A DNA stretch of 64,000 bases from Elizabethkingia miricola (GTDB lineage: Bacteria; Bacteroidota; Bacteroidia; Flavobacteriales; Weeksellaceae), in contig NZ_LSGQ01000003.1 of NCBI RefSeq assembly GCF_001675285.1, positions 62,001 to 126,000 of the forward strand. The letters run 5' to 3'. The notes under the pieces are model-generated. The model did not search any database. It saw only the letters and a list, made by a program, of their open reading frames with translations, and was not told the DNA's origin. Positions 18,287 through 27,609 of this stretch are shown piece after piece. Every line of letters starts with the position of its first letter. Positions within the stretch are counted from its first letter, which is position 1. Both the position numbers and the translations under genes were made by a program.

Positions 18287-19584
18287 AAATACAAATATAT
18301 TTTTGGGTTATTGTTTTCTGGCAGAAATCTTCCGTCTTGTCGATAATTGATGATTCCAACGACATTTTCCTCCGAATCTGAAAGTAGCCAGACTTTTTGC
18401 CTTGCTAAAATAGAGATTTTTTCGTCTTTAAAGAATTTTGAGACTAACTTTTTGCCTTTCATTCCTTTAGGGTGAAAAAAATCTCCGCTTTTTGCTTTGC
18501 GTAATTTTAGGGGTAAAGCGACCTTTTGAAGATCTATTTCCCAATAAGGTTTCTGATTTAGTTTGTTTTCAGAAAGTAACATTTTTTCAGGAATGCTAAT
18601 CGGTTCGTCAGGAATCAAAATTATTTCCTGCTCTGTTTCTTCCTCGGAAATATTTCTAGGAGTTATAATAAGCTGGTTCCGGTGAATAAAGAGATTGAGT
18701 GTATTTCTTTTAAACTGGCTTCCTGAAGCTGCTTCAAAAATCTTTTGTTGCTCAACAGGATTGGTAAAACCATATTTTTTCAGAACTTCATAACGAACAA
18801 AATCCGACTGAGAAGCCAATTTTTCTTTATCCAGAATAAGTTCACCATCTGTTTCAGAGATAATGATATCATCCAGTATTTTTTGCAGTTGTTCCTCTAT
18901 AAAGTTTTTTGCCTGATTGAGAAAAGAGATGCTTTTATCGAAATTCTCCCAAAAATGAGGATTTGTTTTCTCCATTTCAGGGGAGATGTCATGCCGGATT
19001 TGGTTCCGGAGATAGTCTCTGCTCAGATTTGTATGATCCTCCCGGAAACTAACCCCATTTTCCTTCGCAAATTTATAGATATCTGTTTTTGTTATATGGA
19101 GTAGAGGGCGGAGTATTTTGTTGCTGTTTTCCGGAATACCGCTTAGACCTGTGATGCCAGATGCTTTAGAAAGGTTGATAATGAAGGTTTCTAACTGATC
19201 ATTCAGATGGTGCCCCATTACAATAAAATCTAACTGTTGTTCCTCTAAAAGGCCGAAGAAAAAGTGATAACGTATTTCCCTGGCCCATAATTCTATTGAA
19301 TTCTCAGGTTTGTTGTCTTTCTCAGATACATCATATGTGTGAAGAATAATATTGTGCTGTAAGCAAAAATCTTCAACGACCTGCTGATCAAGATTAGAGT
19401 CTTCTCCACGCAAATGATAATTGACATGAGCAGCTTCAAAAGAAATTCCTGCTTTCAAAAATAAATCCGCAAGAACCATGCTGTCTGCTCCGCCACTTAG
19501 AGCAAGCAGAAACGACTGATTCTCTGTAGTATTGTGAAGGCTTTGTAAGTGTTCTTTCAGGTATGTAGATGTTAGCTGGGGCAT
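18283..19584 (-). CDS. tilS: tRNA(Ile)-lysidine synthase
   Basis: A PP-loop ATPase of 433 residues from ATG 19584. The frame extends 26 codons further upstream to 19662 with a hydrophobic, unlikely N-terminus, so I take the internal ATG. TilS puts lysine on C34 of tRNA-Ile(CAU), changing its decoding from Met to Ile, and is essential. SGGADS (30-35) is the ATP pyrophosphatase loop. HVNYHLRGEDS, VMGHHLNDQLETF and GLSGIPE follow as in the family, and the C-terminal TilS domain with FHPKGMKGKKLVSKFFKDEKI is present. It is the first gene of the tilS-dsbD pair. Confidence 0.94.
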   Translation of the reverse strand: MPQLTSTYLKEHLQSLHNTTENQSFLLALSGGADSMVLADLFLKAGISFEAAHVNYHLRGEDSNLDQQVVEDFCLQHNIILHTYDVSEKDNKPENSIELWAREIRYHFFFGLLEEQQLDFIVMGHHLNDQLETFIINLSKASGITGLSGIPENSNKILRPLLHITKTDIYKFAKENGVSFREDHTNLSRDYLRNQIRHDISPEMEKTNPHFWENFDKSISFLNQAKNFIEEQLQKILDDIIISETDGELILDKEKLASQSDFVRYEVLKKYGFTNPVEQQKIFEAASGSQFKRNTLNLFIHRNQLIITPRNISEEETEQEIILIPDEPISIPEKMLLSENKLNQKPYWEIDLQKVALPLKLRKAKSGDFFHPKGMKGKKLVSKFFKDEKISILARQKVWLLSDSEENVVGIINYRQDGRFLPENNNPKIYLYL

Positions 19585-19717
19585 ATACAGGTTTAAACAA
19601 CAAAGGTAGGATTTTGCTAGTTGCAAAAATAATCTGAAATTTGTTAAATAGTTTTTACCCATTCGTCTTAATTGTATTACGGATAAAAGCTATTATTAAC
19701 CTGTATATAAGAAGAAA

Positions 19718-20365
19718 ATGGCTTTATTTGAAGAAAAATTCCCGGAAATAGAAAGGTATCTGGAAGATAATGCTTCTGCAGAACCCGATATCCTGAAACG
19801 ACTGAGAAAAGAAACTTTTCAGAAAACAACACAGCCGCATATGATTTCCGGCTATCTTCAGGGACGTTTTTTAAGTATATTATCACATATTCTGAACCCT
19901 AAGAATGTTTTGGAAATCGGAACTTTTACCGGATATGCAACATTGAGTATGGCGGAAGGGCTGGCTGAAGACGGAAAGATTTACACGCTGGATAAAAATG
20001 AAGATCTGGCTTACCTGCCTCAAAAATATTTTGATGAAAGTGAATACAGTGCTCGGATCGAATTTATTTTAGGAGATGCTAAAGAAGAAATTAAAAAATT
20101 AGATGTAACTTTTGATTTAGTATTTATAGATGCTGACAAAGAAAATTATGCAGCTTATATAGAACTTATAAAACCAAAACTCCGAAAAGGAGGGGTAGTG
20201 CTTATAGATAATGTACTATGGTACGGAAAGGTAATAGAAGAAAATCCTAAAGATAAATCTACCCAACAGATTAAAATGGTTAATAAAATTGTAACAGAAG
20301 ACCCGGATTTCGAAAATGTAATTCTACCTTTGCGGGACGGTGTACATTTAATTAGAAAAAAATAA
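19718..20365 (+). CDS. Class I SAM-dependent O-methyltransferase
   Basis: A 215-residue enzyme of the caffeoyl-CoA/catechol O-methyltransferase family (Methyltransf_3). VLEIGTFTGYATLSMAEGL is the SAM-binding motif I, VFIDADKENYAAYIE contains the metal-binding Asp, and GGVVLIDNVLWYGKV the second acidic site. Enzymes of this family methylate catechol-type hydroxyls with Mg2+; the bacterial substrate is unknown, and some homologues modify the wobble uridine of tRNA (TrmR, mo5U34). The last base overlaps the next gene's ATG, so it heads a translationally coupled run. Confidence 0.88.
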   Translation: MALFEEKFPEIERYLEDNASAEPDILKRLRKETFQKTTQPHMISGYLQGRFLSILSHILNPKNVLEIGTFTGYATLSMAEGLAEDGKIYTLDKNEDLAYLPQKYFDESEYSARIEFILGDAKEEIKKLDVTFDLVFIDADKENYAAYIELIKPKLRKGGVVLIDNVLWYGKVIEENPKDKSTQQIKMVNKIVTEDPDFENVILPLRDGVHLIRKK

Positions 20366-21084
20366 TGGATAAAGGAGTTTGTAACGTATCTGTAGCTCCG
20401 GTGCGAGCTGATAAAACAGATAAAGCGGAGATTGTTACAGAGATGCTGTATGGAGAGAGTGCGGATATACTGGAAGTAATAAATAACTGGACCAGAATCA
20501 AGATGCACTATGATGGCTATGAAGGCTGGATTGACACCAAGCAGATTACTTTGGTAACAGATGATTTTCTGACAAAAAGAAAAACCCATCTCGTTACAGA
20601 ACCTTTCCAATCCCGTGTAATGGAGAGTGGGAAAATGTTGTTGTCTATGGGTTCAGAAGTTTCTTTTGAAACTGTACATGCACAACGTGGCGCAACAATA
20701 CGCCAGAGTATTGTAGAAACAGCTAAAGAATTTCTAAATGTTCCATATCTGTGGGGTGGTAAGAGTTTCTTTGGAGTCGATTGTTCCGGATTTACACAGC
20801 TAGTGTTAAAAGTACACGATATAAAATATCCCCGTGATGCTTATCAGCAGGGAGAAGTAGGAGAACCATTAAGCTTCATAGAAGAAGCACAACCAGGAGA
20901 TCTTGCCTTCTTTGAAAACTCTGAAGGGCGTATTATTCACGTTGGTTTTATGCTTGAGAATAATCAGATTATTCATGCACATGGTAAAGTGCGTATTGAT
21001 ACCTTGGATTCATCAGGTATCTTTAATAAAGAACTAAATAAACATACTCACAAACTTAGATTTATCCGAAATATTCTTGGATAA
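20365..21084 (+). CDS. NlpC/P60 (C40) peptidase with bacterial SH3 domain
   Basis: A 239-residue cysteine peptidase. An N-terminal SH3b domain (about 4-65, with NNWTRIKMHYDGYEGWI) precedes the catalytic NlpC/P60 domain (about 112-235), with nucleophile C140 in GVDCSGF, H192 in IIHVGF and a third polar residue at H204/H206. There is no signal peptide or lipobox, so it is likely cytosolic, like the dipeptidyl-peptidase VI/YkfC enzymes that cut L-Ala-D-Glu from recycled cell-wall peptides after the fourth bond. YLWGGKS is the conserved fold marker. It is coupled to the upstream methyltransferase by a one-base overlap. Confidence 0.9.
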   Translation: MDKGVCNVSVAPVRADKTDKAEIVTEMLYGESADILEVINNWTRIKMHYDGYEGWIDTKQITLVTDDFLTKRKTHLVTEPFQSRVMESGKMLLSMGSEVSFETVHAQRGATIRQSIVETAKEFLNVPYLWGGKSFFGVDCSGFTQLVLKVHDIKYPRDAYQQGEVGEPLSFIEEAQPGDLAFFENSEGRIIHVGFMLENNQIIHAHGKVRIDTLDSSGIFNKELNKHTHKLRFIRNILG

Positions 21085-21101
21085 TCTATAAACCTAAAGC
21101 G

Positions 21102-21452
21102 ATGTCTAAAGCCCAACAATTTGCCAAAGTATGGATTGAAGCATGGAATTCTCATGATCTGGATGTTATTCTGAGTCATTATTCAGAAGATATAGAGATT
21201 ACAACACCTATGATTAAGATGGCACTGGGAGAAGGTGATGGAAGCCTGAAGGGTAAGGGTGCTGTTGCTGATTACTGGAGAAGAGCGCTGGATAAAATGC
21301 CGGATTTGCATTTCGAGCTTTATGATGTAACGGAAGGAGTTAATTCTGTTGCGCTTTATTATAAATCAGTAATGGATAAAAAAGCTGTTGAAGTGATGTT
21401 TTTTAATGAAGAAGGTAAGGTGAATAAAATGTTTGCACACTATACTGTTTAG
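21102..21452 (+). CDS. SnoaL-like / NTF2-fold protein
   Basis: A 116-residue single-domain NTF2-like protein (SnoaL type), with WIEAWNSHDLDVILSHYSEDIEITTP at the start and LHFELYDVTEGVNSVALYYKS in the sheet. These small alpha+beta cones are isomerases, cyclases or ligand-binding proteins; the active-site residues are too variable to name a reaction here. It follows the NlpC gene by 17 bases in an apparent operon. Confidence 0.8.
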   Translation: MSKAQQFAKVWIEAWNSHDLDVILSHYSEDIEITTPMIKMALGEGDGSLKGKGAVADYWRRALDKMPDLHFELYDVTEGVNSVALYYKSVMDKKAVEVMFFNEEGKVNKMFAHYTV

Positions 21453-21477
21453 AATAAATTCAGTTTCCGGATAAAGA

Positions 21478-22716
21478 ATGTTTTTTTTATACGATATATC
21501 TATCTCGCTAATGGCCTTCGGGATGAAGATTGCTTCACTTTTTAATGAGAAAGTGAAGAAAGGTGTGGTCGGGAGAAGAGATTCCCTGAAAAATATTCAA
21601 CAGGCATTTGCTAAAGATGATAAAGTTATCTGGATGCATGCTGCCAGTCTAGGCGAATACGAACAAGGGCTTCCTGTTCTTGAAAGATTAAAAACCAAGT
21701 ATCCTGATTATAAAATTCTCGTTAGTTTTTTTTCTCCATCGGGTTATGAAAACGTAGTGAAGAAAAAGCATATTGCTGATGCTATCTGCTACCTTCCATT
21801 TGACAAAAAAAATACAATCCAGCGGTTTGTAAATTCATTTCAGACGGTTATTTTTTTTACGGTAAAATATGATTTCTGGTATCGATTGCTGGAAGTATTA
21901 CATCAAAAGAATATACCAATTTATGTGGTTTCAGCTTTGTTTTATGAAAAACAAAAGTTCTTTACATCCGGAGGACGATTTTTGGTGGAACAGCTCCGGA
22001 AAAATGTCAATATCTTTTTTCACCAAACAGAGCATTCACTGAAGCTTGCAGAATCAATAGGGCTTACCAATTCTTTGTATACAGGAGATACAAGGTATGA
22101 CAGAGTAAAGCAAAATGTAAAGAACTTTACAGAGGTCCCGCTTATTCAAAGTTTTATTCAGAACAAACCAGTCTTAGTTATCGGTAGTTCCTGGGAAGCT
22201 GAAGAAAATTTGGTTGAAAAATTTATTAATGAGAATGCCGACACAAAAATAATTCTGGCCCCTCATGATCTGAAACGTATTCCACAGATTAAGCAACGTT
22301 TTGGTGATAAGGCCGTTTTGTATAGCAGTTTAGAAAGTACCCAATTATCAGCTTTAGATTATCAGTTATTAATTATTGACAATATAGGAATGTTGTCCCG
22401 TCTTTATCATTATGCAGATGTTGCTGTGGTGGGTGGTGGTTTTCATACTTCAGGTTTGCACAATATATTGGAAGCAGCTGCTTACGCTGTACCTGTAATT
22501 TTTGGAAATCGGTATAAGAAAAATCCTGAAGCCGATGCTTTGATCGATGCCGGTGCTGCGAAAAGTTTTTCCGATGAAAGTGATGCTGTTGCGTTTCTTC
22601 TTCAATTATTCCGGGACGAAGAAAAAAGAAAAAAAATGGCTTCTATAGCTGGTAAATTTATTGCAGATCAGCCAGATGCGGCTGCTATTATCCTTGATAA
22701 TATTCATTGTAACTAA
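21478..22716 (+). CDS. waaA: 3-deoxy-D-manno-octulosonic acid transferase
   Basis: A 412-residue GT-B enzyme that transfers Kdo from CMP-Kdo to lipid A precursor at the inner-membrane face. An N-terminal hydrophobic anchor, KGVVGRRD (28-35), the catalytic base E60 in ASLGEYEQG, and VVGGGFHTSGLHNILEAAAYAVPVIFG in the nucleotide-binding half define the family. It pairs functionally with lpxB in this window. Mono- versus di-functional Kdo addition cannot be told from sequence. It is separated by 25 bases from the SnoaL-like gene. A repeat element begins directly after the stop. Confidence 0.93.
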   Translation: MFFLYDISISLMAFGMKIASLFNEKVKKGVVGRRDSLKNIQQAFAKDDKVIWMHAASLGEYEQGLPVLERLKTKYPDYKILVSFFSPSGYENVVKKKHIADAICYLPFDKKNTIQRFVNSFQTVIFFTVKYDFWYRLLEVLHQKNIPIYVVSALFYEKQKFFTSGGRFLVEQLRKNVNIFFHQTEHSLKLAESIGLTNSLYTGDTRYDRVKQNVKNFTEVPLIQSFIQNKPVLVIGSSWEAEENLVEKFINENADTKIILAPHDLKRIPQIKQRFGDKAVLYSSLESTQLSALDYQLLIIDNIGMLSRLYHYADVAVVGGGFHTSGLHNILEAAAYAVPVIFGNRYKKNPEADALIDAGAAKSFSDESDAVAFLLQLFRDEEKRKKMASIAGKFIADQPDAAAIILDNIHCN

Positions 22717-22885
22717 GAGGCTGTTTAAATTTTGATTAAAAATAATATTAGACTTCGATAGTTCGTCATGCTCACTATAAACTCAACTCAGTCTGACACT
22801 CCTAAAATGAAGATATCTTGAACATGTAATGTCACTCTGAGCCTGTCGAAGAGTATTAACACTAAGATTTAAACAAACCCTAAAT
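22717..22885. repeat. Nested inverted-repeat (MITE-like) element
   Basis: Three inverted repeats are nested within one another. Outer arms: TGTTTAAAT (22722-22730) and ATTTAAACA (22867-22875). Middle: CTTCGATAG (22753-22761) and CTGTCGAAG (22843-22851), with one mismatch. Inner: CTCAGTCTGACACT (22787-22800) and AATGTCACTCTGAG (22828-22841), imperfect. The whole could fold into one long imperfect hairpin. There is no open reading frame. GTCACTCTGAGCCTGTCGAA resembles dispersed repeats seen in many bacterial genomes. It begins immediately after the waaA stop. Confidence 0.6.
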
Positions 22886-22966
22886 ACTTATATACTATTT
22901 ATGAAAAAGTTGGAATGAATATATCTTTTTATTTAATTTCACGACATAGAGAAATATTAATATCAG

Positions 22967-23425
22967 ATGAGTATGAAACTAAAACTATTCTTTTTATTTA
23001 TTGCTGCTTTTTTAGCAATCGGATCATGTAGTTCCCGGGATAATGATAACAATTACCTTGTGGTTGAGCCTTCAGAGGTTTATGGGAATTGGAGGCTTGA
23101 ATCTCTTACTATTGAGGGAAATGGGCAGAAAAAGGTTTTTAATGACGAATGCTTCCGCAGATCTACAATTTTATTTAATGGTGCAGATGGTAAGGGTGTA
23201 GAGCGTAGTTACGAAAGTATTTCAACACCAGGTACCTGTAAAGATTCCGGAAATCTTAACTTTACATTTAGTGTAGAAAGGGGTACAATTTATCAGACTT
23301 ATACAAACGGGCAAAAAGATGAAGCAAGAGTAGAAGAAGTAACAAATACAACGCTTGTGGTTTCACAAAATAGAACCGTTGATAACATAAAGGTAAAGGC
23401 TACGATAAAGTATATCAAGGCATAA
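22967..23425 (+). CDS. Lipocalin-like lipoprotein of unknown function
   Basis: A 152-residue lipoprotein. The signal sequence ends in the lipobox AIGSC, acylated at C21 (C19 if the second ATG at 22973 is used). The mature part (VYGNWRLESLTIEGNG, later TFSVERGTIYQTYTNG) looks like the small beta-barrel 'lipocalin-like' domains that are very common in Flavobacteriia, with two further cysteines that may pair. It is anchored in the inner or outer membrane facing the periplasm. It is transcribed alone, with a strong terminator after it. No function can be assigned. Confidence 0.75.
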   Translation: MSMKLKLFFLFIAAFLAIGSCSSRDNDNNYLVVEPSEVYGNWRLESLTIEGNGQKKVFNDECFRRSTILFNGADGKGVERSYESISTPGTCKDSGNLNFTFSVERGTIYQTYTNGQKDEARVEEVTNTTLVVSQNRTVDNIKVKATIKYIKA

Positions 23426-23455
23426 CAAAAAAATAAAGTCAATATAATTTAATAG

Positions 23456-23490
23456 ATCTCCACAAGCTTTTGTGGAGATTATTGTTTTTT
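23456..23490 (+). terminator. Intrinsic terminator after the lipoprotein gene
   Basis: ATCTCCACAA/TTGTGGAGAT stem (23456-23465 with 23470-23479) with a GCTT loop, followed by ATTGTTTTTT. Confidence 0.85.
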
Positions 23491-23496
23491 ATATTG

Positions 23497-23504
23497 TACT
23501 TTTG
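23497..23504 (+). promoter_or_regulatory. leuS promoter, -7 element TACTTTTG
   Basis: Matches TAnnTTTG, lies right after the preceding terminator and 36 bases before the GTG start of leuS. Confidence 0.55.
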
Positions 23505-23540
23505 TGAAAATCTAATTTTAATAAAAAATAATTTTATAAA

Positions 23541-26360
23541 GTGTATTACGATCATAACCAGATTGAAAACAAATGGCAGCATTATTGGGCCGAAAATGAA
23601 ACTTATAAAACCGATGCGAAATCTACAAAGCCTAAATATTACGTACTCGATATGTTCCCTTATCCATCAGGAGCAGGACTGCATGTGGGGCATCCGCTGG
23701 GCTATATCGCTTCGGATATTGTAAGCCGTTACAAAAGACATCAGGGATTTAGTGTCCTGCATCCTATTGGTTATGACAGTTTCGGATTACCTGCAGAACA
23801 ATATGCAATTCAGACAGGGCAGCATCCGGCTATTACAACAGAAGAAAATATTAACCGCTATGAGAAACAGCTGAAAAGAATTGGTTTCTCATTCGACTGG
23901 TCCAGACAATTCCGTACTTCAGATGCTAGTTATTACAAATTTACACAGTGGATCTTTATAGAATTATTCCATTCGTGGTATAATAATGATACCGATAAAG
24001 CTGAAGCTATTGATACTTTAATAAAGCATCTTTCTGAAAAAGGAACAGAAGGTTTAAATGCAGTTCAGACTGAGAAATTGGAATTTTCAGCTGCTGAATG
24101 GAATGCAAAGTCAGAGAAAGAACAACAGGAGATTTTATTAAACTACCGTTTGGCTTTCCGTGCAGAGACTACTGTAAACTGGTGCCCGGGACTAGGAACT
24201 GTACTGGCAAATGATGAGGTTATCAATGGTAAATCTGAGCGCGGAGGTTTCCCGGTGTATCAGAAAAAAATGATGCAGTGGAGTATGAGAATTACGGCTT
24301 ACTCTGAAAGACTATTACAAGGATTAAAAACATTAGACTGGCCACAGCCGTTGAAAGACGCTCAGGAATACTGGATTGGTAAATCTCAGGGAGCAGAAGT
24401 TAACTTTGGTCTTGAAAATTCTGATGTACAGATAAAAGTGTTTACAACACGACCTGATACTATTTTTGGTTCTACTTTTATGGTATTGGCACCAGAAAGT
24501 CCATTGGTACAAGAGATTGTAACGGCTGAGCAGAAAGAAGAAGTACAAAATTACATAGAGCAGACTTCTCTAAAATCAGAAAGAGACCGTATGGCAGATG
24601 TGAAAACTGTTTCGGGAGCCTTTACAGGAGTTTATGCAATTAATCCGTTTACCGGGAAGAAAATGCCGGTTTATATTTCCGACTATGTATTAATGGGTTA
24701 CGGAACGGGAGCTGTAATGGCTGTTCCTGCACATGACGAGAGAGATCACCGTTTTGCAAAGAAATTCGGGTTAGAAATTACCGAAGTGGTTGAAGGAGGG
24801 GAGAATGTTCAGGAAGAACCATTCATTGCTAAAGATGGTATTTGTATCAATTCAGATTTTCTAAATGGCCTGAAATATGAAGAGGCAAAAGCAAAAGCTA
24901 TTGCTGAAGTTGTTAGCCGTGGTTTAGGAAATGCTACAACCAATTACCGTCAGAGAGATGCTATCTTCTCCCGTCAGAGATATTGGGGCGAACCGGTACC
25001 TGTATATTATAAGGATGATGTTCCTTATACTTTGCCTGCTTCTGCATTACCATTGGAATTACCAGAAGTAGAAAAATATTTGCCAACTGAAGATGGAGAT
25101 CCACCATTAGGAAACGCTAAAGATTACGGATGGGACGAAGCTAATCAGAAAATTGTAGCGACTGACCTTATCGATAATAAAACAATCTTCCCATTAGAGC
25201 TGAGCACAATGCCAGGTTGGGCTGGTAGCTCATGGTATTTCCTACGTTATATGGATGCTCACAATGACTCCTACTTTGCAGATAAAGAAATGACAGATTA
25301 CTGGGGGCAGGTAGACTTATATATAGGTGGTAGTGAACATGCTACTGGTCACCTATTGTATTCCCGTTTCTGGAATAAGTTTTTAAAGGATCGTAATTAT
25401 ATAGAACAAGAGGAACCTTTCCAAAAGTTGATCAATCAGGGGATGATCTTAGGGATGAGTGCTTTTGTATTCAGAATTGACGGAACAAATCAGTTTGTTT
25501 CAAAGAGCCTTGCTAAAGATTATGTTACTCAGAAAATCCATGTTGATGTATCTTTATTAAAAGGAGCAACAGATGAACTGGATACTGAGGCTTTCAAAAG
25601 TTGGAGACCCGAGTTTAAAGATGCTGAGTTTATTTTAGAAGAAGGAGATAAATACGTTACCGAGCGTGAGGTAGAAAAAATGTCCAAGTCTAAGTTCAAT
25701 GTTGTGAATCCTGATGATATTTGTGATGAATACGGTGCAGACTGTCTTCGTTTGTATGAAATGTTCTTAGGTCCGTTAGAGCAATCCAAGCCGTGGAATA
25801 CACAAGGACTTAGTGGTGTTTATGGTTTCTTAAAGCGTTTGTGGAATTTATACTTCAATGCCAATGATGAGTTTGAAGTTACAGATGAAGAACCAACAAA
25901 AGAAGAATACAGAGTTCTGCATACTCTGATCCAGAAAGTTCTTTTTGATATCGAGAACTTCTCATTCAACACCTCTGTAAGCTCGTTCATGATTGCAGTG
26001 AATGAACTGACTAAATTAAAGACAAACAAAAGACAAATATTAGAGCCTTTGGCTGTTATTATTTCTCCTTATGCTCCACACATTACAGAAGAGATATGGT
26101 CTCTTTTAGGGAAAAAAGAAAGTATAGAATATGCTCCTTTCCCGGTGTTTAATTCACAGTATTTGGAGTTGGATGAGATAGAATATCCGGTAAGCTTTAA
26201 TGGTAAAATGCGTTTTAAGGCAGCATTATCGGCAAACCTTACACCGAAAGAAGTGGAAGAAGCAGTGCTGAAACTTGACAAAACAATTGAAATCTTAAAC
26301 GGGGCAATACCTAAGAAAATCATTGTTGTGCCTAAAAAAATTGTTAATTTCGTTATTTAG
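23541..26360 (+). CDS. leuS: Leucyl-tRNA synthetase
   Basis: A 939-residue class Ia synthetase that charges tRNA-Leu. The start is GTG at 23541: an in-frame stop lies at 23529 and there is no ATG between, while YYDHNQIENKWQHYW is the normal family N-terminus. HVGH (48-51) is the HIGH motif, KMSKS is at 713-717, and the CP1 editing domain with TTRPDTIFGSTF and MAVPAHDERDHRFA is present, so mischarged tRNA can be hydrolysed. GSEHATGHLLYSRFW is also typical. The length is at the upper end for bacteria, as usual in Flavobacteriia. Transcribed alone. Confidence 0.97.
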   Translation: MYYDHNQIENKWQHYWAENETYKTDAKSTKPKYYVLDMFPYPSGAGLHVGHPLGYIASDIVSRYKRHQGFSVLHPIGYDSFGLPAEQYAIQTGQHPAITTEENINRYEKQLKRIGFSFDWSRQFRTSDASYYKFTQWIFIELFHSWYNNDTDKAEAIDTLIKHLSEKGTEGLNAVQTEKLEFSAAEWNAKSEKEQQEILLNYRLAFRAETTVNWCPGLGTVLANDEVINGKSERGGFPVYQKKMMQWSMRITAYSERLLQGLKTLDWPQPLKDAQEYWIGKSQGAEVNFGLENSDVQIKVFTTRPDTIFGSTFMVLAPESPLVQEIVTAEQKEEVQNYIEQTSLKSERDRMADVKTVSGAFTGVYAINPFTGKKMPVYISDYVLMGYGTGAVMAVPAHDERDHRFAKKFGLEITEVVEGGENVQEEPFIAKDGICINSDFLNGLKYEEAKAKAIAEVVSRGLGNATTNYRQRDAIFSRQRYWGEPVPVYYKDDVPYTLPASALPLELPEVEKYLPTEDGDPPLGNAKDYGWDEANQKIVATDLIDNKTIFPLELSTMPGWAGSSWYFLRYMDAHNDSYFADKEMTDYWGQVDLYIGGSEHATGHLLYSRFWNKFLKDRNYIEQEEPFQKLINQGMILGMSAFVFRIDGTNQFVSKSLAKDYVTQKIHVDVSLLKGATDELDTEAFKSWRPEFKDAEFILEEGDKYVTEREVEKMSKSKFNVVNPDDICDEYGADCLRLYEMFLGPLEQSKPWNTQGLSGVYGFLKRLWNLYFNANDEFEVTDEEPTKEEYRVLHTLIQKVLFDIENFSFNTSVSSFMIAVNELTKLKTNKRQILEPLAVIISPYAPHITEEIWSLLGKKESIEYAPFPVFNSQYLELDEIEYPVSFNGKMRFKAALSANLTPKEVEEAVLKLDKTIEILNGAIPKKIIVVPKKIVNFVI

Positions 26361-26680
26361 TTCATTAAATTTTGGTATATTTATCATTTATACGATAAAA
26401 TATGTTGTATGAAAAATAACACAAAAGTGAATAAAAATTAACATTGGCTAATTGATAAAAAATAAGGAGGTTTATTTTTGATTTTTAAACGATTCTTTGT
26501 TATTTAACAAATTCAGTTCCGATTTTGGAACAATGGATTATCTGAGAAAAACAAAAATAGTTTGTGAAAAATGACAAAAATCATCATTATTGAAATTGCG
26601 TCTTGCATTTTCCAATAAAATGACTTTAATTTACAACCTCAAAAATTTGAAGAAATAAACAATAAATAATTTAGATTAAT
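26361..26680 (+). other. Non-coding gap upstream of the TonB operon
   Basis: 320 bases without a plausible gene on either strand. Two promoter candidates for the exbB operon are visible: ATTG-N18-TATTTTTG (26451-26480), and a weaker TTG-N21-TAATTTAC (26603-26634) close to the gene. A short hairpin GTTCC/GGAAC lies near 26516-26531. Nothing else is recognised. Confidence 0.5.
26451..26480 (+). promoter_or_regulatory. Candidate promoter of the exbB-exbD-exbD-tonB operon
   Basis: ATTG at 26451-26454, 18 bases, then TATTTTTG (26473-26480), a match to TAnnTTTG with a near-consensus -33 box. It implies a leader of roughly 190 bases. A second, weaker site lies at 26627-26634. Confidence 0.5.
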
Positions 26681-27553
26681 ATGGAAATGAATGTTTCAAA
26701 CACAGAGCACGAAGTTGTTGCTAAAAAGAAGGGAGGTTTAAATCCTGCGATTGTAATCCCTATTTTATTTGTAATTGGTATTGCAATTTATTTATTCGTA
26801 TTCGGTAACCCGAGTAACTTTAAGAAAAACCCTGCTTTAGATGGAGTAGCGTCTGTAGCCCTTGCGGATATTAAATCCACAGAACTTCACCCGGCTGAAG
26901 GAAAGCCAATGGGTATCGTTTACATGGGTGGTCCAATCGTACCTATTCTTCTTACTTTCATGATTACAGTAGTTGTTTTCTCTTTCGAAAGATATTTCGT
27001 TCTTAAGAAAGCTTCTGGTAGCGGTAACTTAGATAACTTTGTTAACACAGTTAGAGGATACCTTAACAGAAACGAAATCAACGCTGCATTAGAAGAGTGC
27101 GACAGACAACAAGGTTCTGTAGGTAACGTTGTAAAAGAAGGTCTTACAACTTACAAAGCTCTTGAGCATGATAATACAATGAACAAAGAGCAAAAGTTAG
27201 TAGCTTTAGGGAAATCTCTAGAAGAAGCTACAACTCTTGAAATGCCAATGCTTGAAAAGAACATGATGATTCTTTCTACATTAGGTACAGTTGCAACGTT
27301 AGTAGCACTTTTAGGTACGGTAATCGGGATGATTAAAGCGTTCTCTGCTTTAGGTTCTGGTGGTGGTACTCCTGACTCTGCTGCATTATCAGTAGGTATC
27401 TCTGAAGCACTTATCAACACGGCTTTAGGTATTGGTACTTCTGCTGTTGCAATTATTCTTTATAATTTCTTTACTTCTAAGATCGATGGATTAACTTATA
27501 AGATTGACGAAATCGGAATGAGCATCCAACAATCTTTTGCTGAGCATAACTAA
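26681..27553 (+). CDS. exbB: ExbB/TolQ/MotA-type proton channel subunit
   Basis: A 290-residue inner-membrane protein of the MotA/TolQ/ExbB family, the stator that couples proton flow to TonB movement. Membrane spans are at about 21-42 and 83-105, with two more around 196-220 and 247-268. The last two contain the conserved LSTLGTVATLVALLGTVIGMIKAF and the SEALINTALGIGTSAVAI proton-path segment. The N-terminal extension (about 80 residues before the second span) is longer than in E. coli ExbB and typical of Bacteroidota. It heads an operon with two exbD genes and tonB. Confidence 0.92.
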   Translation: MEMNVSNTEHEVVAKKKGGLNPAIVIPILFVIGIAIYLFVFGNPSNFKKNPALDGVASVALADIKSTELHPAEGKPMGIVYMGGPIVPILLTFMITVVVFSFERYFVLKKASGSGNLDNFVNTVRGYLNRNEINAALEECDRQQGSVGNVVKEGLTTYKALEHDNTMNKEQKLVALGKSLEEATTLEMPMLEKNMMILSTLGTVATLVALLGTVIGMIKAFSALGSGGGTPDSAALSVGISEALINTALGIGTSAVAIILYNFFTSKIDGLTYKIDEIGMSIQQSFAEHN

Positions 27554-27609
27554 TCAGGACAGAATATAATATTCTGTTTAACAATAAATAAATTATAAAG
27601 AATTAAGAA

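Noticed and set aside
19585-19662. 26-codon N-terminal extension of tilS
   Set aside because: Hydrophobic Cys/Leu-rich stretch unlike TilS N-termini; the ATG at 19584 fits the PP-loop distance of the family.
26361-26680. Possible small gene upstream of exbB
   Set aside because: Only short, stop-broken frames; the stretch is AT-rich promoter and leader sequence.
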